Part shown: positions 1 to 8,934 of the stretch, in pieces | Layout of the letters: every line of letters begins with the position of its first letter | Numbering within the stretch: the first letter of the stretch is position 1 | Assembly (NCBI GenBank): GCA_947491755.1 | Contig: CANLKV010000003.1 | Location: forward strand, 62,001 to 126,000 | Direction: 5' to 3' | Origin: an uncultured Nonlabens sp. | GTDB taxonomy: Bacteria > Bacteroidota > Bacteroidia > Flavobacteriales > Flavobacteriaceae | DNA length: 64,000 nt | Made by a program: the position numbers and the translations under genes | Notes under the pieces: generated by a model | Databases searched by the model: none | Seen by the model: only the letters and a program-made list of their open reading frames with translations | Told to the model about the DNA's origin: nothing

Positions 1-6
1 AAGTGC

Positions 7-1182
7 TTATTTTTTTGGTTTCATGAGTTTACCAATTTCCTTATCAAATCGATCCATTGTGAACTGCTGCGACCAGAACATTGCATTTTTAGACATTTCT
101 CGATAATGTTCCGGATGCTGCAACAACTCCTGAATCACTGATACAGTTTGCGCGACCGACTGATGCAGTAGGCCTCTAGATGTTTCTGCTTTCGCAAAAG
201 CGGTCTCTTTTTTCTCCCTTAATACACCGTTAAGCATCCAAGGCACACAACTCACGGCGGTTGCAATAGGTACACAACCATGCCACATGCCCTCGGCAAT
301 AACTTTAGGCCAGCCCTCGCTTTGTGATGCTAGAACTACAAAATGAGCACGTTCATAAGCCTTTTTGACCACCTCACCGAGTTGATTGCCATAAAATGTG
401 GCCATAGGTTTTGTAAATTCTGGATATCGTTTTTGAAGATTCTGTGCTCTTTTTTTCAAAGAGTCCATTAAGTTACCGTCGCCATAGTAAGTAGCAGTGG
501 CAGGGATATTTTGTTGGTGTAGACCTTCAAGTAACTGCAATACCACCTGCGGATTTTTATTCTCGGTTAAGGTGCCCACAAATACAAACTCGAGTGGCTG
601 GTTTATATTTTTATCATGGGATTTGCGATCTGCTTCTTTATAAGTAGCGGTAAAAAACGGTTTGATATTACTGGAAGGCAAAGACCAGTCCCCATACACA
701 AGTACTTTAATGTTTTTTGTAAAAAAAGTATTGGACAATAGTCTGCGTTGCCATTTGTAACTAAGGGGTTGCTTTGCTTGTGGGTCCCAGTTGCCTGCAT
801 ACTTTGCTGTTTTTACTTTACTAGGAAAAAAGAATTGAGCAATACAGGCCAGTAGTGCAAGATTACCTGGACAACGCAGGTGAATATGATCTGCACGACT
901 CATAAGCAAACATAGCTGGATAAATTGGTAGGGAATGCTAATCAATGATTTTAAAGCAGTACCTAGTTTGTGAAACTCCAGCCGGCGTACAGCCACATGA
1001 TTGAACACTTGATTTTTAAAGGCCTGAGTAAGTAAAGGTTTATCATATACGGCAGGCGCCATGATGGTTGTCTGTGAAGCATTTTTCATCCACAGGTCCA
1101 TTTCTTTAACATAGGGTGCGTAGGCCACTTTTATACCACCGCGTAGCAAATGATGTGCGTCTGAAATTACTAGGAGGTTCAT
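7..1182 (-). CDS. GT4-family glycosyltransferase
   Basis: A 391-residue GT-B fold glycosyltransferase that probably adds one sugar of the surface polysaccharide in the cytoplasm. The N-terminus (MNLLVISDAHHLLRGG) is a typical first beta strand and glycine-rich loop. The C-terminal nucleotide-sugar half begins near residue 200 with FVFVGTLTENKNP and carries the EX7E motif in SEGWPKVIAEG (residues about 287-297). The ATG overlaps the stop of the upstream glycosyltransferase by four bases (ATGA), so the two are translationally coupled. A degenerate copy of the 16-bp palindrome (188-203) lies in the gene and encodes TAFAKAE. Family assignment is firm; donor and acceptor sugars cannot be read from sequence. 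The locus continues beyond the left edge. Confidence 0.85.
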   Translation of the reverse strand: MNLLVISDAHHLLRGGIKVAYAPYVKEMDLWMKNASQTTIMAPAVYDKPLLTQAFKNQVFNHVAVRRLEFHKLGTALKSLISIPYQFIQLCLLMSRADHIHLRCPGNLALLACIAQFFFPSKVKTAKYAGNWDPQAKQPLSYKWQRRLLSNTFFTKNIKVLVYGDWSLPSSNIKPFFTATYKEADRKSHDKNINQPLEFVFVGTLTENKNPQVVLQLLEGLHQQNIPATATYYGDGNLMDSLKKRAQNLQKRYPEFTKPMATFYGNQLGEVVKKAYERAHFVVLASQSEGWPKVIAEGMWHGCVPIATAVSCVPWMLNGVLREKKETAFAKAETSRGLLHQSVAQTVSVIQELLQHPEHYREMSKNAMFWSQQFTMDRFDKEIGKLMKPKK

Positions 1183-2192
1183 AAAGCTTTAGGAGCATTA
1201 AAAATAAGGCTAAAACAACCAACAATCCTACCAGCGAACTCTTGACCAGCTTCCGATCGTTTTTTAGTGGTGACTACATTTACTAATCGTACTAAGGCAA
1301 GTAATAGGGTGATCAACCACCATTTGGCTTTGTTTTTTAAAGAGGGATCAGGATATTTTACACGCCACACATACCATCCATTACGCACTACCATTTTACC
1401 ATAATGGTATTGGTTAGGCCTGCCTGAGGCGTCGTGATGATGTTCTAGTTGCACATTAGTTGCCAGATAATTCTGCCCGAATTGCAATGCCCTGATCGCA
1501 AAATCTGCATCTTCATAAAGTCCATAACCTTCAAAATACTTAGAAAACCTGATGTGATCTACCACATGCTTTCTAAAAGCCATACTCATCCCGACTAATA
1601 AATCTACAGGATAATTTTTTCCTGTCAATGGATAAGAAAAAGTTCTTCCATGAGAAAATTGTGGCATTTTACCGGGCAATTCATTTGAAGCGATACCTAA
1701 CTTATTACGTAACACATTTCTAGATGATTCTTTAACTACATAACCGTCTAGCTCAAAGTAGTAGTTTTTAGGATAGTGTGTTGCTGTCTTTTTTTGCCAT
1801 CTATTTTCATTAACAGCGATTCCTCCTATTCCAGCGGCATCTGGTAATTCTAAAAATGCTTGTTTTAAGTGCTTAAAATAGTTGATTGTAAGTATCGTGT
1901 CATCATCTAAAAACGCAACGATATCCATAGATGCATCAACGCGATTTATGCCATAATTGCGTTGTTTAGTAAGGCCACGATATTGTGGTGGGACATTATA
2001 GTAATGTAGATTTTGTATTTCGCTTTCGCGAAGGCGTAATTCTGTAGCATCATCAATAGAACCGTCAATAATTAAAATCTCATCTGGTAATACTGTTTGT
2101 TGCTGTACCGTTTCTAGCAGTCTAGAAAGTGGTTCGGGCCTCATGTAAGTACAAATGATGAGTGAAATTTTCAAACTAACTTTTTGCTCCAT
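1179..2192 (-). CDS. GT2-family glycosyltransferase
   Basis: A 337-residue GT-A fold transferase. The start shows the GT2 signature (SLIICTYMRPEPLSRLL, then ILIIDGS), and the metal-binding acidic motif is FLDDDT near residue 97. A later GYGLYEDADFAIRA segment is the usual ED acceptor motif. A hydrophobic stretch near the C-terminus (WWLITLLLALVRLVNVV) may anchor it to the inner membrane. It overlaps the upstream gene by 22 bases and the downstream gene by four, so it belongs to one polycistronic unit. A one-mismatch copy of the palindrome (2021-2036) encodes RLRESE. The sugar specificity is unknown. Confidence 0.85.
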   Translation of the reverse strand: MEQKVSLKISLIICTYMRPEPLSRLLETVQQQTVLPDEILIIDGSIDDATELRLRESEIQNLHYYNVPPQYRGLTKQRNYGINRVDASMDIVAFLDDDTILTINYFKHLKQAFLELPDAAGIGGIAVNENRWQKKTATHYPKNYYFELDGYVVKESSRNVLRNKLGIASNELPGKMPQFSHGRTFSYPLTGKNYPVDLLVGMSMAFRKHVVDHIRFSKYFEGYGLYEDADFAIRALQFGQNYLATNVQLEHHHDASGRPNQYHYGKMVVRNGWYVWRVKYPDPSLKNKAKWWLITLLLALVRLVNVVTTKKRSEAGQEFAGRIVGCFSLIFNAPKAL

Positions 2193-3640
2193 CGGTAACT
2201 AGTGTTCCAGGCAGATTTAAACCATTTTAAATATTTGTATGGATTCTTAAGAGATTGCGTTTTATAAAACTTAAAAAAAAGTGACAACTTATAACCTGAT
2301 AATTGGCTTTTACTATAATTTTTGCATCTAAAATACATGATATGAGGTGATGGCTTAGGCTGAATTTCTTCTTTTTGCCAAGGTAATACAAACGGCTTTC
2401 TAAATCCGCCTACAGGTGCCTTCAAATGCAGTATTTGAATCTGTGGAGCGTAAATCACATCATAACCTGCTTTTCTAATCTGCATCCCATAATCAACATC
2501 TTCTCCATAACCGTGTTCTAATGCGGTATCAAATCTACATTTTTCAATAATGTCTTTATGAACTAGTGAACATCCTGAACCGAAGGATTCCCATTGCTTA
2601 AATGCTTTCAAAAACTCAACTTCACCTTTTTGTAGGCATGCAAAAGTGATGCATTTTGCACTTGTATATTCTATGAACTCTTTTGCCAGAAGCGAAAAAT
2701 TTGATTTTATATGTACATCATCATCAAAGAGTAACACCCACGGTGAAGTGCTTAATGAAAGTGCTTTATTACGAGCACTACAAGCTCCTGTAATATGTGT
2801 GAATTCATGAATTACCTTAAATTTATAAGCTTCCGTTTGTAAAAAACCTAATTCACTTAGAGCCTTTTCATCAGCATTTTGCTCTACGATTATAACTGTT
2901 TGTGGTCTCATGACTTGATGATTCAAATCATTTAAAACATCTTTTAAAAAAGCTGGTCTTCCCATGGTAGGGATAACCACATCATAGTTAAAAGAAGCCA
3001 AAGAAACAGGAGTCTGTTGCTCTTGTAAAGCTGCTATATTCAGTTTTAATCTACGGCTTTTATAGAATAGACTTTTCGCGAAAGCGAAAATGGGAAAACT
3101 TTTATCATACCATACATGACATATGAAAAGAAAAAAGATCCAGCGGTTTTTATAATGCTGTTTAACAAATTGATACAACTCATCTTTAGAAAAGGTAGAT
3201 GTTCCTACATCCATTGAAATTTGATAACATAAAATACCTAATGGCCTGCACAATTTGCTTATTGAGTTAGTCCAGAACAGCAAACTAGTATTTTTCTCTA
3301 CTTGATCCTGCAATTGCAGAATAAGTGATGCATGAATTGAAAAGCACAAATCACTTTTTATCCATGTGGGATAAGTGCCACCCTGCATGATATTTATAAA
3401 CGGGCCATCTTCTACATAACCTAGATCATGGTGCAAGGTGTTGTATGATGAAATTATGGTATAAGGGCGTAATAGGTGCTGCACTGCTTGAGAAAACTTA
3501 TGAGCGTCAATACCTTTTTTATGAATGATTAAGAATTGATCGCGATGCTTTTGAGCAGCTTTGATAATTCCTTTTACAGCACTTTCCCCTTTATATAAAG
3601 AACTTGTTATTAAATTATCCTTGTGTTCTATAAAGATCAT
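2171..3640 (-). CDS. Two-part GT2 glycosyltransferase with unrecognised N-terminal region
   Basis: A 489-residue protein. Residues about 215-420 are a GT2 catalytic domain: VVIPTMGRPAFLKDVLNDL, then VIIVEQNADE, the acidic motif LLFDDDVH and the acceptor motif GYGEDVDYGMQIRKAGYDV. Residues 1-200 match no family I recognise; they contain a hydrophobic stretch (WIFFLFICHVWY) and no second catalytic DxD. The ATG overlaps the stop of a preceding 80-codon open frame by four bases, which suggests that frame was once a translated neighbour. A half-conserved palindrome (3071-3086) lies here. The protein probably acts in the same polysaccharide pathway; the role of the N-terminal part is not known. Confidence 0.75.
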   Translation of the reverse strand: MIFIEHKDNLITSSLYKGESAVKGIIKAAQKHRDQFLIIHKKGIDAHKFSQAVQHLLRPYTIISSYNTLHHDLGYVEDGPFINIMQGGTYPTWIKSDLCFSIHASLILQLQDQVEKNTSLLFWTNSISKLCRPLGILCYQISMDVGTSTFSKDELYQFVKQHYKNRWIFFLFICHVWYDKSFPIFAFAKSLFYKSRRLKLNIAALQEQQTPVSLASFNYDVVIPTMGRPAFLKDVLNDLNHQVMRPQTVIIVEQNADEKALSELGFLQTEAYKFKVIHEFTHITGACSARNKALSLSTSPWVLLFDDDVHIKSNFSLLAKEFIEYTSAKCITFACLQKGEVEFLKAFKQWESFGSGCSLVHKDIIEKCRFDTALEHGYGEDVDYGMQIRKAGYDVIYAPQIQILHLKAPVGGFRKPFVLPWQKEEIQPKPSPHIMYFRCKNYSKSQLSGYKLSLFFKFYKTQSLKNPYKYLKWFKSAWNTSYRWSKKLV

Positions 3641-3879
3641 AGGCCGTATACCTGGGAATCTATTTTTTTAATTAAATGGTGAAGTACCTTAACTTGAGTA
3701 CCTGTAAAGATACGCTCTTGTATGAAATCAATATCTCTTAAAAATAAGGTATTGAATTGATTTTTATAAGACTGATCAAAAGATTGTAAGGCGCTTCTAA
3801 ACGGTAAATAGCGATAAGGTGAGAAACCATAACTTATCAGAAAATCTACAATTTGCAGGTCTATACATTTATGCAGGCT
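3637..3879 (-). pseudogene. Open frame without start codon, probable gene remnant
   Basis: Between the neighbouring glycosyltransferases, the minus strand stays open for 80 codons (ending LIKKIDSQVYGL) but has no ATG, GTG or TTG at its head. Its TGA overlaps the ATG of the next gene as ATGA, the same coupling used elsewhere in this operon. The composition looks like a real protein (DFLISYGFSPYRYLPFRSA, then a charged helical tail). The likeliest reading is the 3' end of a gene whose 5' part was lost or frameshifted when the upstream glycosyltransferase was exchanged. A sequencing frameshift joining it to the upstream gene is an alternative. I do not recognise the family. Confidence 0.5.
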
Positions 3880-4994
3880 TTATAAAACTCAATATTTTTC
3901 TTTACCACTTGAGCTTTAGAAAAATGCGATTCTAAGTGTTTACGTGCCTGTTTGCCACATTGCATTGCAAATGCTCTATCTGTTATCATTTTATCTAGTG
4001 CCTGAACAAATTCACTAGTATTATCAGGATGCACCATTAGACCAGTAGATTGATGAACCATTAATTCCTTTGCCCATCCTATGTTACTTGTAATAAGAGG
4101 CTTTTCTAAGGCCATTGCTTCTAACCAGGTCATAGGAAACGCCTCTGCATAACTAGGTAAACAAACGACTAGCGCTTTATTAATATACTCTTGCACCATG
4201 GAATAAGGAACTTGATCTATAAAGCTAACTCTGTCCATATGTCTCTCGCTCAATTGTTCTTTAATTAATTCACTAGTCATTTTACCCGTGGTAATATCTG
4301 CGACATCTTTCCCTAGATAAACTAAGTTGATCTTAGTATTAAAACATGCAAGCTGTTCAAAGGCTTTAGCCAGAGCTATTACTCCTTTTTTTCTAATGAC
4401 AGACCCAAAGTTGAGTATATTATACTCTGGTACAGCATCGCTATTGTTCTGAAAATGTTCTAATTCTATGAGGTTAGGAATCGTAAGGATAGACGTGCTT
4501 AAATGGAACAGCTCTTGGGTTACTTTTGCCGTATAACTGCTTACGCTAGTAATTGCTTGAGCACTATTTAATGCCCGTTTTTCAAATAAAAAGTTTTTCT
4601 TCTTTTGAGGTCTGTTTTCTAAGTGACAGAAATAGGTATCACTACCGTGCAATCTAATCACTAAAGGAATTTTATAATTACAGAAAGCGGTGATACCTGT
4701 CCAGTCTGGCGCTTCTAATAAATCAATAGTAGCACATCTTTTATGTAAAAACCTTTCAATATGCTTACGATAAAAATAGAAGCCGCCCCACAAATAAGAC
4801 AGTTGTTTAATTTTATAAATCTGTATTCCCGCATCTATAAATGCATCATCTTTATCCTGACCATAAATAAATAAGGTTACTTGATGACCTAGATCTATTA
4901 AAGCTGAGGCTAGGTTTTTAATACTAGTTCCTATCCCAGCAGAATGACTGATGTTTTTATGAGGATATTCTGGGGTGAGGTAGGCGATATGCAT
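3861..4994 (-). CDS. GT4-family glycosyltransferase
   Basis: A 377-residue GT-B transferase. The start was placed at the ATG giving MHIAYLTPEYPHKN, because the slightly longer frame begins with GTG two codons earlier and the beta strand starts here. The glycine-rich acceptor loop is HSAGIGTSIKNLA. The C-terminal domain has NFGSVIRKKG and the EX7E motif in AEAFPMTWLEAMALEKP, with the usual AKELM and GLMVHPDN segments after it. It follows the GtrA-like gene by a few bases in the same operon. It probably extends a glycan on its lipid carrier at the cytoplasmic face; the specificity is unknown. Confidence 0.85.
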   Translation of the reverse strand: MHIAYLTPEYPHKNISHSAGIGTSIKNLASALIDLGHQVTLFIYGQDKDDAFIDAGIQIYKIKQLSYLWGGFYFYRKHIERFLHKRCATIDLLEAPDWTGITAFCNYKIPLVIRLHGSDTYFCHLENRPQKKKNFLFEKRALNSAQAITSVSSYTAKVTQELFHLSTSILTIPNLIELEHFQNNSDAVPEYNILNFGSVIRKKGVIALAKAFEQLACFNTKINLVYLGKDVADITTGKMTSELIKEQLSERHMDRVSFIDQVPYSMVQEYINKALVVCLPSYAEAFPMTWLEAMALEKPLITSNIGWAKELMVHQSTGLMVHPDNTSEFVQALDKMITDRAFAMQCGKQARKHLESHFSKAQVVKKNIEFYKACINV

Positions 4995-5009
4995 AATCAC
5001 GGTATAAAT

Positions 5010-5399
5010 TTAGCTTTTATGAACAAAAAACTTATAAATCAAAAATCTTAGCGGGAATAGCACGATAATCGTCATTAGATTGGATATAAGATATTGAAAA
5101 TTTTTAGTTAAAAAGAAAATGTACAGCAAGTTTCCAATCAAGTATAATAACAAAACAGAAACTACATACCTAAGCAGGCTATTCCAACTGCGCTTTGTTT
5201 TAAATACAAAGCCTGCTTGGAGAAAGTATATCGCCAAATAATTGATAATATATACAATGGCATAGGCATAAAGCTTATCAATTTCAAATAAATCTACTAC
5301 ACACCATAAAGCAACAAAAATGAAAAGATAGCTTACAAGACTTATACAAACATACCGTGCAATCTCATAAAAATTAATATTTCCCATTTTGCTCATCAT
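5010..5399 (-). CDS. GtrA-like small membrane protein
   Basis: A 129-residue protein with four predicted membrane helices (roughly residues 15-37, 42-62, 75-97 and 103-122) and charged loops such as FKTKRSWN, matching the GtrA family in length and layout. Known GtrA proteins are thought to flip undecaprenyl-phosphate-linked glucose across the inner membrane. Its start lies inside the 3' end of the GtrB-like gene, a 26-base overlap that implies coupled synthesis. Together with the next two genes it forms a GtrA, GtrB, GT-C set. Family call is by topology and context, as GtrA sequences are poorly conserved. Confidence 0.75.
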   Translation of the reverse strand: MMSKMGNINFYEIARYVCISLVSYLFIFVALWCVVDLFEIDKLYAYAIVYIINYLAIYFLQAGFVFKTKRSWNSLLRYVVSVLLLYLIGNLLYIFFLTKNFQYLISNLMTIIVLFPLRFLIYKFFVHKS

Positions 5400-6336
5400 A
5401 GAACTTACTTTTATGCAAATACAGCATTTTCTCTTGATTCATCCGTATACGATTTAATCCATCTGCTAGTAAAGCAAATACTAAAATTAGCAGAGACGTG
5501 CCTAATACCGCTAAAGCGATAAAACCCAGACTCTTGTAAGGTGATATATTACCTGTTTTTAACCAATTATAAAAAGGAATCAAACCTGAAATAATTGAAA
5601 TAACTAATAAAACGAGAGATATCCTACCAAAAAAAGCAAAAGGCGCATAGTCTTTATAACATTTTAAAATAATGCGTAATGTTCTGTGAGCATAGGTTAA
5701 AATATTGCCCGCAACCCTAGATTTACGATCCTTAAAATAGGTGACAGTTATAGGAATTTGTGCCACACGCATTTTTTTATTTAATAAATCTAAAACTGTT
5801 TCATGAGTATAAGTAAATGTGCCATGAAGGTTTAAATTTAATAGTGCCTCTCTAGAATAAGCTCTAAAACCACAGGACACATCTAATAGTTTCTGTTTTG
5901 AAATAGAAGATATGATGGTATTCACCCATTTATTCCCATAAAATTTAATAGTCGACATGTGTTTTGGTTGACCATTCATAAACCTAATTCCTAAAGAAAA
6001 ATCCACTAGATTATTTTGTATCGGGTCAATGAGTTTTCTTATTTCATTAGGATTAAATTGACCATCAGCATCAATACTAACTAAAACATCGTATTTATTT
6101 TGAAGTGCATAATCAACTGCGGTATGAAATGCTTCTCCTACTCCTCTATTAACACCATGCTTAATGACTATCACTTCATTTTTATTTGCGATTGCCACTG
6201 TATTATCCACACTGCCGTCATCAATTACAAGTATATCCCAACTATTTTTACCTATAACAGTTTGAATCTCATGAATGGTATTTTCAATAACATCTTCTTC
6301 ATTGAAGGCAGGAAGGTATACTACAATTTTATGCAT
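5374..6336 (-). CDS. GtrB/DPM1-like polyprenyl-phosphate glycosyltransferase
   Basis: A 320-residue GT2 enzyme of the dolichol-phosphate mannose synthase type. It would transfer a sugar from a nucleotide donor to undecaprenyl phosphate. Motifs are YLPAFNEEDVIENTI, ILVIDDGSVDNT, GVNRGVGEAF and the catalytic SIDADGQFNP. Two C-terminal membrane helices (about residues 235-260 and 270-297) are typical of GtrB. The longer frame begins with TTG, while the ATG used here (MHKIVVYLPAFNEE) lies four bases past the stop of the upstream gene and is the better start. It works with the flanking GtrA-like and GT-C proteins. Confidence 0.85.
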   Translation of the reverse strand: MHKIVVYLPAFNEEDVIENTIHEIQTVIGKNSWDILVIDDGSVDNTVAIANKNEVIVIKHGVNRGVGEAFHTAVDYALQNKYDVLVSIDADGQFNPNEIRKLIDPIQNNLVDFSLGIRFMNGQPKHMSTIKFYGNKWVNTIISSISKQKLLDVSCGFRAYSREALLNLNLHGTFTYTHETVLDLLNKKMRVAQIPITVTYFKDRKSRVAGNILTYAHRTLRIILKCYKDYAPFAFFGRISLVLLVISIISGLIPFYNWLKTGNISPYKSLGFIALAVLGTSLLILVFALLADGLNRIRMNQEKMLYLHKSKFYDEQNGKY

Positions 6337-6340
6337 GACT

Positions 6341-7501
6341 TTATAATTCAAAATACTTATGATACACCATGATATTCAATCGCAATTCATTCAAAACATA
6401 TATCATGGATAACAATATAACACCATAAGTCAACCACACAGTACTAACATTAAGTTTTCTAAATAGTAAATAAATGCTATATATAAATACTGGAAGTAAG
6501 GGCAACCAGTATCTACTAAAACCTGTTCCTGCAAATACAAAACTAAGCATAATTAACATTGCCACTAGTAACAACAAGTTGTTCTTAGTATTTATGTAAA
6601 AGAACAAACCAGTTAAACTTACAATTAATAAAGGCACACTCAAAAACCATGTTCTAAGACCCGTGATTGGAATAAATAAGCTGGCAAAAGCAGGTATGCC
6701 GTTTATCTTTCCAACCTCATGATGTTGAATAAAGCCTAATCCTGCCTGAACATTGTACCATAAACCATGATTTTTAAACCTATTAAAATAGCTTATGCCA
6801 TTAACTTGTTCACTTTCAATAGAGGAAACATAATATACCCATAATAAAATAGGTAATGAGGTGACTACAATCATTAAAATCATGATAACTGTTTGAGGCC
6901 TCCATAAACCGTGACGTTTAAGATGTCTTATAAGTTCAATCAACACTGGTAATCCTATAACAGCATATGAATACCTAGTCAACACTAAAGCAGCACAACT
7001 CATAAATATGATAAACCAACTCGTTAAACCCTTTTCTTTTTTTAATAAATGGAAGAGCAGTATCCATAAAAAACAAAAAAGAATACTATCAGGATATACT
7101 TTTGTAATGCCAACAATGAAATTAGAGTTTACCGCAACCAGACATAATAAAGGCAATACAAACTTGTCAGTTACCTTTAAAATTTTAAACGATTTATAAA
7201 CGTAAAACAAACCGATTAAGGCAATCATAAATTGTAGCGCCCTTGATAAAATGATACTTGTTTCTAATGAAGTAAAAAAATGAAAACATGCAATAATTGA
7301 CGGCACGATAGGAATAACGGTACTTGCGCTACCATTAAGAACAAATTCACCATTCTTAACCATACTCTCAGCCAGAGACACATAAGTGAATTCATCTCCA
7401 TGTAATGGGGTAAATAAACCTCTTAAAGATGATAAGAGGGAAACTAGCATTAAGAAAATACTAATGTATATAAGCTTATTCTCTGTTAACCTCTTAATCA
7501 T
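6341..7501 (-). CDS. GT-C fold membrane glycosyltransferase (GT39/PMT-like)
   Basis: A 386-residue polytopic membrane protein with about ten hydrophobic helices. After the first helix it has LHGDEFTYVSLAESMVKNGE, the acidic periplasmic loop that marks GT-C enzymes of the PMT/ArnT type. These use polyprenyl-phosphate sugars on the outer face of the inner membrane. ATG was preferred over a TTG one codon earlier. It overlaps the upstream gene by eight bases. With GtrA and GtrB it makes a three-gene module that could decorate a lipid-linked glycan with a side sugar. Acceptor unknown. Confidence 0.75.
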   Translation of the reverse strand: MIKRLTENKLIYISIFLMLVSLLSSLRGLFTPLHGDEFTYVSLAESMVKNGEFVLNGSASTVIPIVPSIIACFHFFTSLETSIILSRALQFMIALIGLFYVYKSFKILKVTDKFVLPLLCLVAVNSNFIVGITKVYPDSILFCFLWILLFHLLKKEKGLTSWFIIFMSCAALVLTRYSYAVIGLPVLIELIRHLKRHGLWRPQTVIMILMIVVTSLPILLWVYYVSSIESEQVNGISYFNRFKNHGLWYNVQAGLGFIQHHEVGKINGIPAFASLFIPITGLRTWFLSVPLLIVSLTGLFFYINTKNNLLLLVAMLIMLSFVFAGTGFSRYWLPLLPVFIYSIYLLFRKLNVSTVWLTYGVILLSMIYVLNELRLNIMVYHKYFEL

Positions 7502-8918
7502 CAACTAACAATTTACCTATCCCATCCCAGATACGCTCACTAGCTTTATCAGGGTCAATAGGATGATTAATAACGCCATACCACTGTTTACAAGTAGTCA
7601 CAGGATGTACCTTTCCCTGCAGTAATTGTTCTATTCCCGTATAGATATCTTCTTTTTGATAGGCCCATACTACAGCATCATCTGGCATGGTTCTAAAGTG
7701 AACATACCTGTAATTTTGCCCTATATCCCGTATGCCTTTAGTTAACTCAGGTTGCTCATAGTTAGGATAAATGGTGGGTTTATCATGAATCACAAAGTCA
7801 AAAACCATGCTACTACATATATTTACCACCAGCTCACTATGCCTACACGTATTTACCAGTAGTGCAAAATCTTCCTTAGTAGGCATCACCTGATTCCACT
7901 GCTGTCCCATAGGCTTCCATAATGGTTTAATGGTCGTGATGACATCATTATAAGTTTCTAAAACTTCCTGATATCGATTAGAATGATCTACTGGCACAGG
8001 TCTAAAAATGATGTGTAACTGATAGCCCTGATCATTTAATTGTCGCACCGCTTCTGCCGTATCGCGTAGATACAAATGATCTAATGGTGAGGTAGTTGTA
8101 TCATCACCAGAAAAACATATGTATTTTTTATGTTCGTCCAGCCCATGTTGTTCACAATACCGCTTTCGCGAAAGCGTAATCCCTTCATCATAATGCGGTT
8201 CAAATTGCGGTGTACCTGTCACAAACACCTGGTGTTCTTTTACCTTTGGGTAATAATGAAGAAGTTGTTCTTTCATTAATGCTGACCACACAAAATAATA
8301 ATCGGTTTCTATGGTACTCATTCCTTTAGGCAAGTTATCCCAGCTGTAAATCCAGCAAGCCGTAGGAATTCCTAGATCCCTTGCCGCTAGTACAGGAGCT
8401 ATTCCTTGTGTAGCGCGTTGTGTCGTGCAAAAAACCAGATCTGGTTGATGCTCCTTTAATTGTTGCTTCAATTGAGCATAGCGATCTGTACTACGCTCAG
8501 CTGCATAGATTTGATCCATGAGCTTCTGCCATCCAGATGGAGTAGCCCTGAATTGCTCATGAAACTTGACAAAACTACTTTTGACGATGTTCTTAAGGCT
8601 GTTCCATGGTAAGGGAAATCGGTAAGTAGGGTAAATGTTATCGTTATTCCGCTTTCGCGAAAGCGCTAACTCTACCCTTTTTCTAGCCTGATTAAGCACT
8701 GGTGTTTTAACATGAATACGCGTGCTTTCTATTTGAACCTGATGAAAACCAAATTCCTTTTCCAGATCAAAAACCGTATTGTTCCAGTAGGTAATATCGT
8801 AACCGCGTTCATCTCCTATTTCTTTAAATCGGGTAAAAGCAAAGTTGCGTAGGCCTACGCCGTCTGGGAAAAGGATGAATATTTTCTTCTTAGGATTGTT
8901 GAAATTGCTTTGCTCCAC
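7494..8918 (-). CDS. Putative GT-B glycosyltransferase, family uncertain
   Basis: About 474 residues. It begins with KKKIFILFPDGVGLRNFAF and has a middle section (LVFCTTQRATQGIAPVLAARD, then ACWIYSWDNLPKG) and a C-terminal part (YICFSGDDTTTSP, VNICSSMVFDFVIHDKP) that look like a GT-B enzyme related to CDP-glycerol or surA-type glycosyltransferases. I cannot name the family securely. There is no ATG at the head: the open frame could begin with TTG (8978), TTG (8924) or GTG (8918), and the start region runs through a REP-like sequence. Two exact palindrome copies (8161, 8650) both encode LSRKR. It lies between neuB and the GT-C gene in one operon. Confidence 0.6.
   Translation of the reverse strand: MEQSNFNNPKKKIFILFPDGVGLRNFAFTRFKEIGDERGYDITYWNNTVFDLEKEFGFHQVQIESTRIHVKTPVLNQARKRVELALSRKRNNDNIYPTYRFPLPWNSLKNIVKSSFVKFHEQFRATPSGWQKLMDQIYAAERSTDRYAQLKQQLKEHQPDLVFCTTQRATQGIAPVLAARDLGIPTACWIYSWDNLPKGMSTIETDYYFVWSALMKEQLLHYYPKVKEHQVFVTGTPQFEPHYDEGITLSRKRYCEQHGLDEHKKYICFSGDDTTTSPLDHLYLRDTAEAVRQLNDQGYQLHIIFRPVPVDHSNRYQEVLETYNDVITTIKPLWKPMGQQWNQVMPTKEDFALLVNTCRHSELVVNICSSMVFDFVIHDKPTIYPNYEQPELTKGIRDIGQNYRYVHFRTMPDDAVVWAYQKEDIYTGIEQLLQGKVHPVTTCKQWYGVINHPIDPDKASERIWDGIGKLLVDD
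8161..8176. repeat. 16-bp palindrome, exact copy
   Basis: CGCTTTCGCGAAAGCG in the GT-B-like gene, encoding LSRKR. Confidence 0.9.
8650..8665. repeat. 16-bp palindrome, exact copy
   Basis: CGCTTTCGCGAAAGCG; a second copy in the same gene, again in the LSRKR frame. Confidence 0.9.
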
Positions 8919-8930
8919 TCGCAATGACGA
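8901..8930. repeat. REP-like element at a gene start
   Basis: The minus strand reads TCGTCATTGCGAG followed by TGGAGCAAAGCAATTTC. It resembles the small palindromic repeat family with ATTGC and GCAAT arms around GAG/GAAGC that is scattered in many bacterial genomes (recognised from memory). Here it covers the neuB stop region and the presumed start of the next gene, which has no ATG. It may have been inserted there. Confidence 0.5.
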
Positions 8931-8934
8931 TTTG

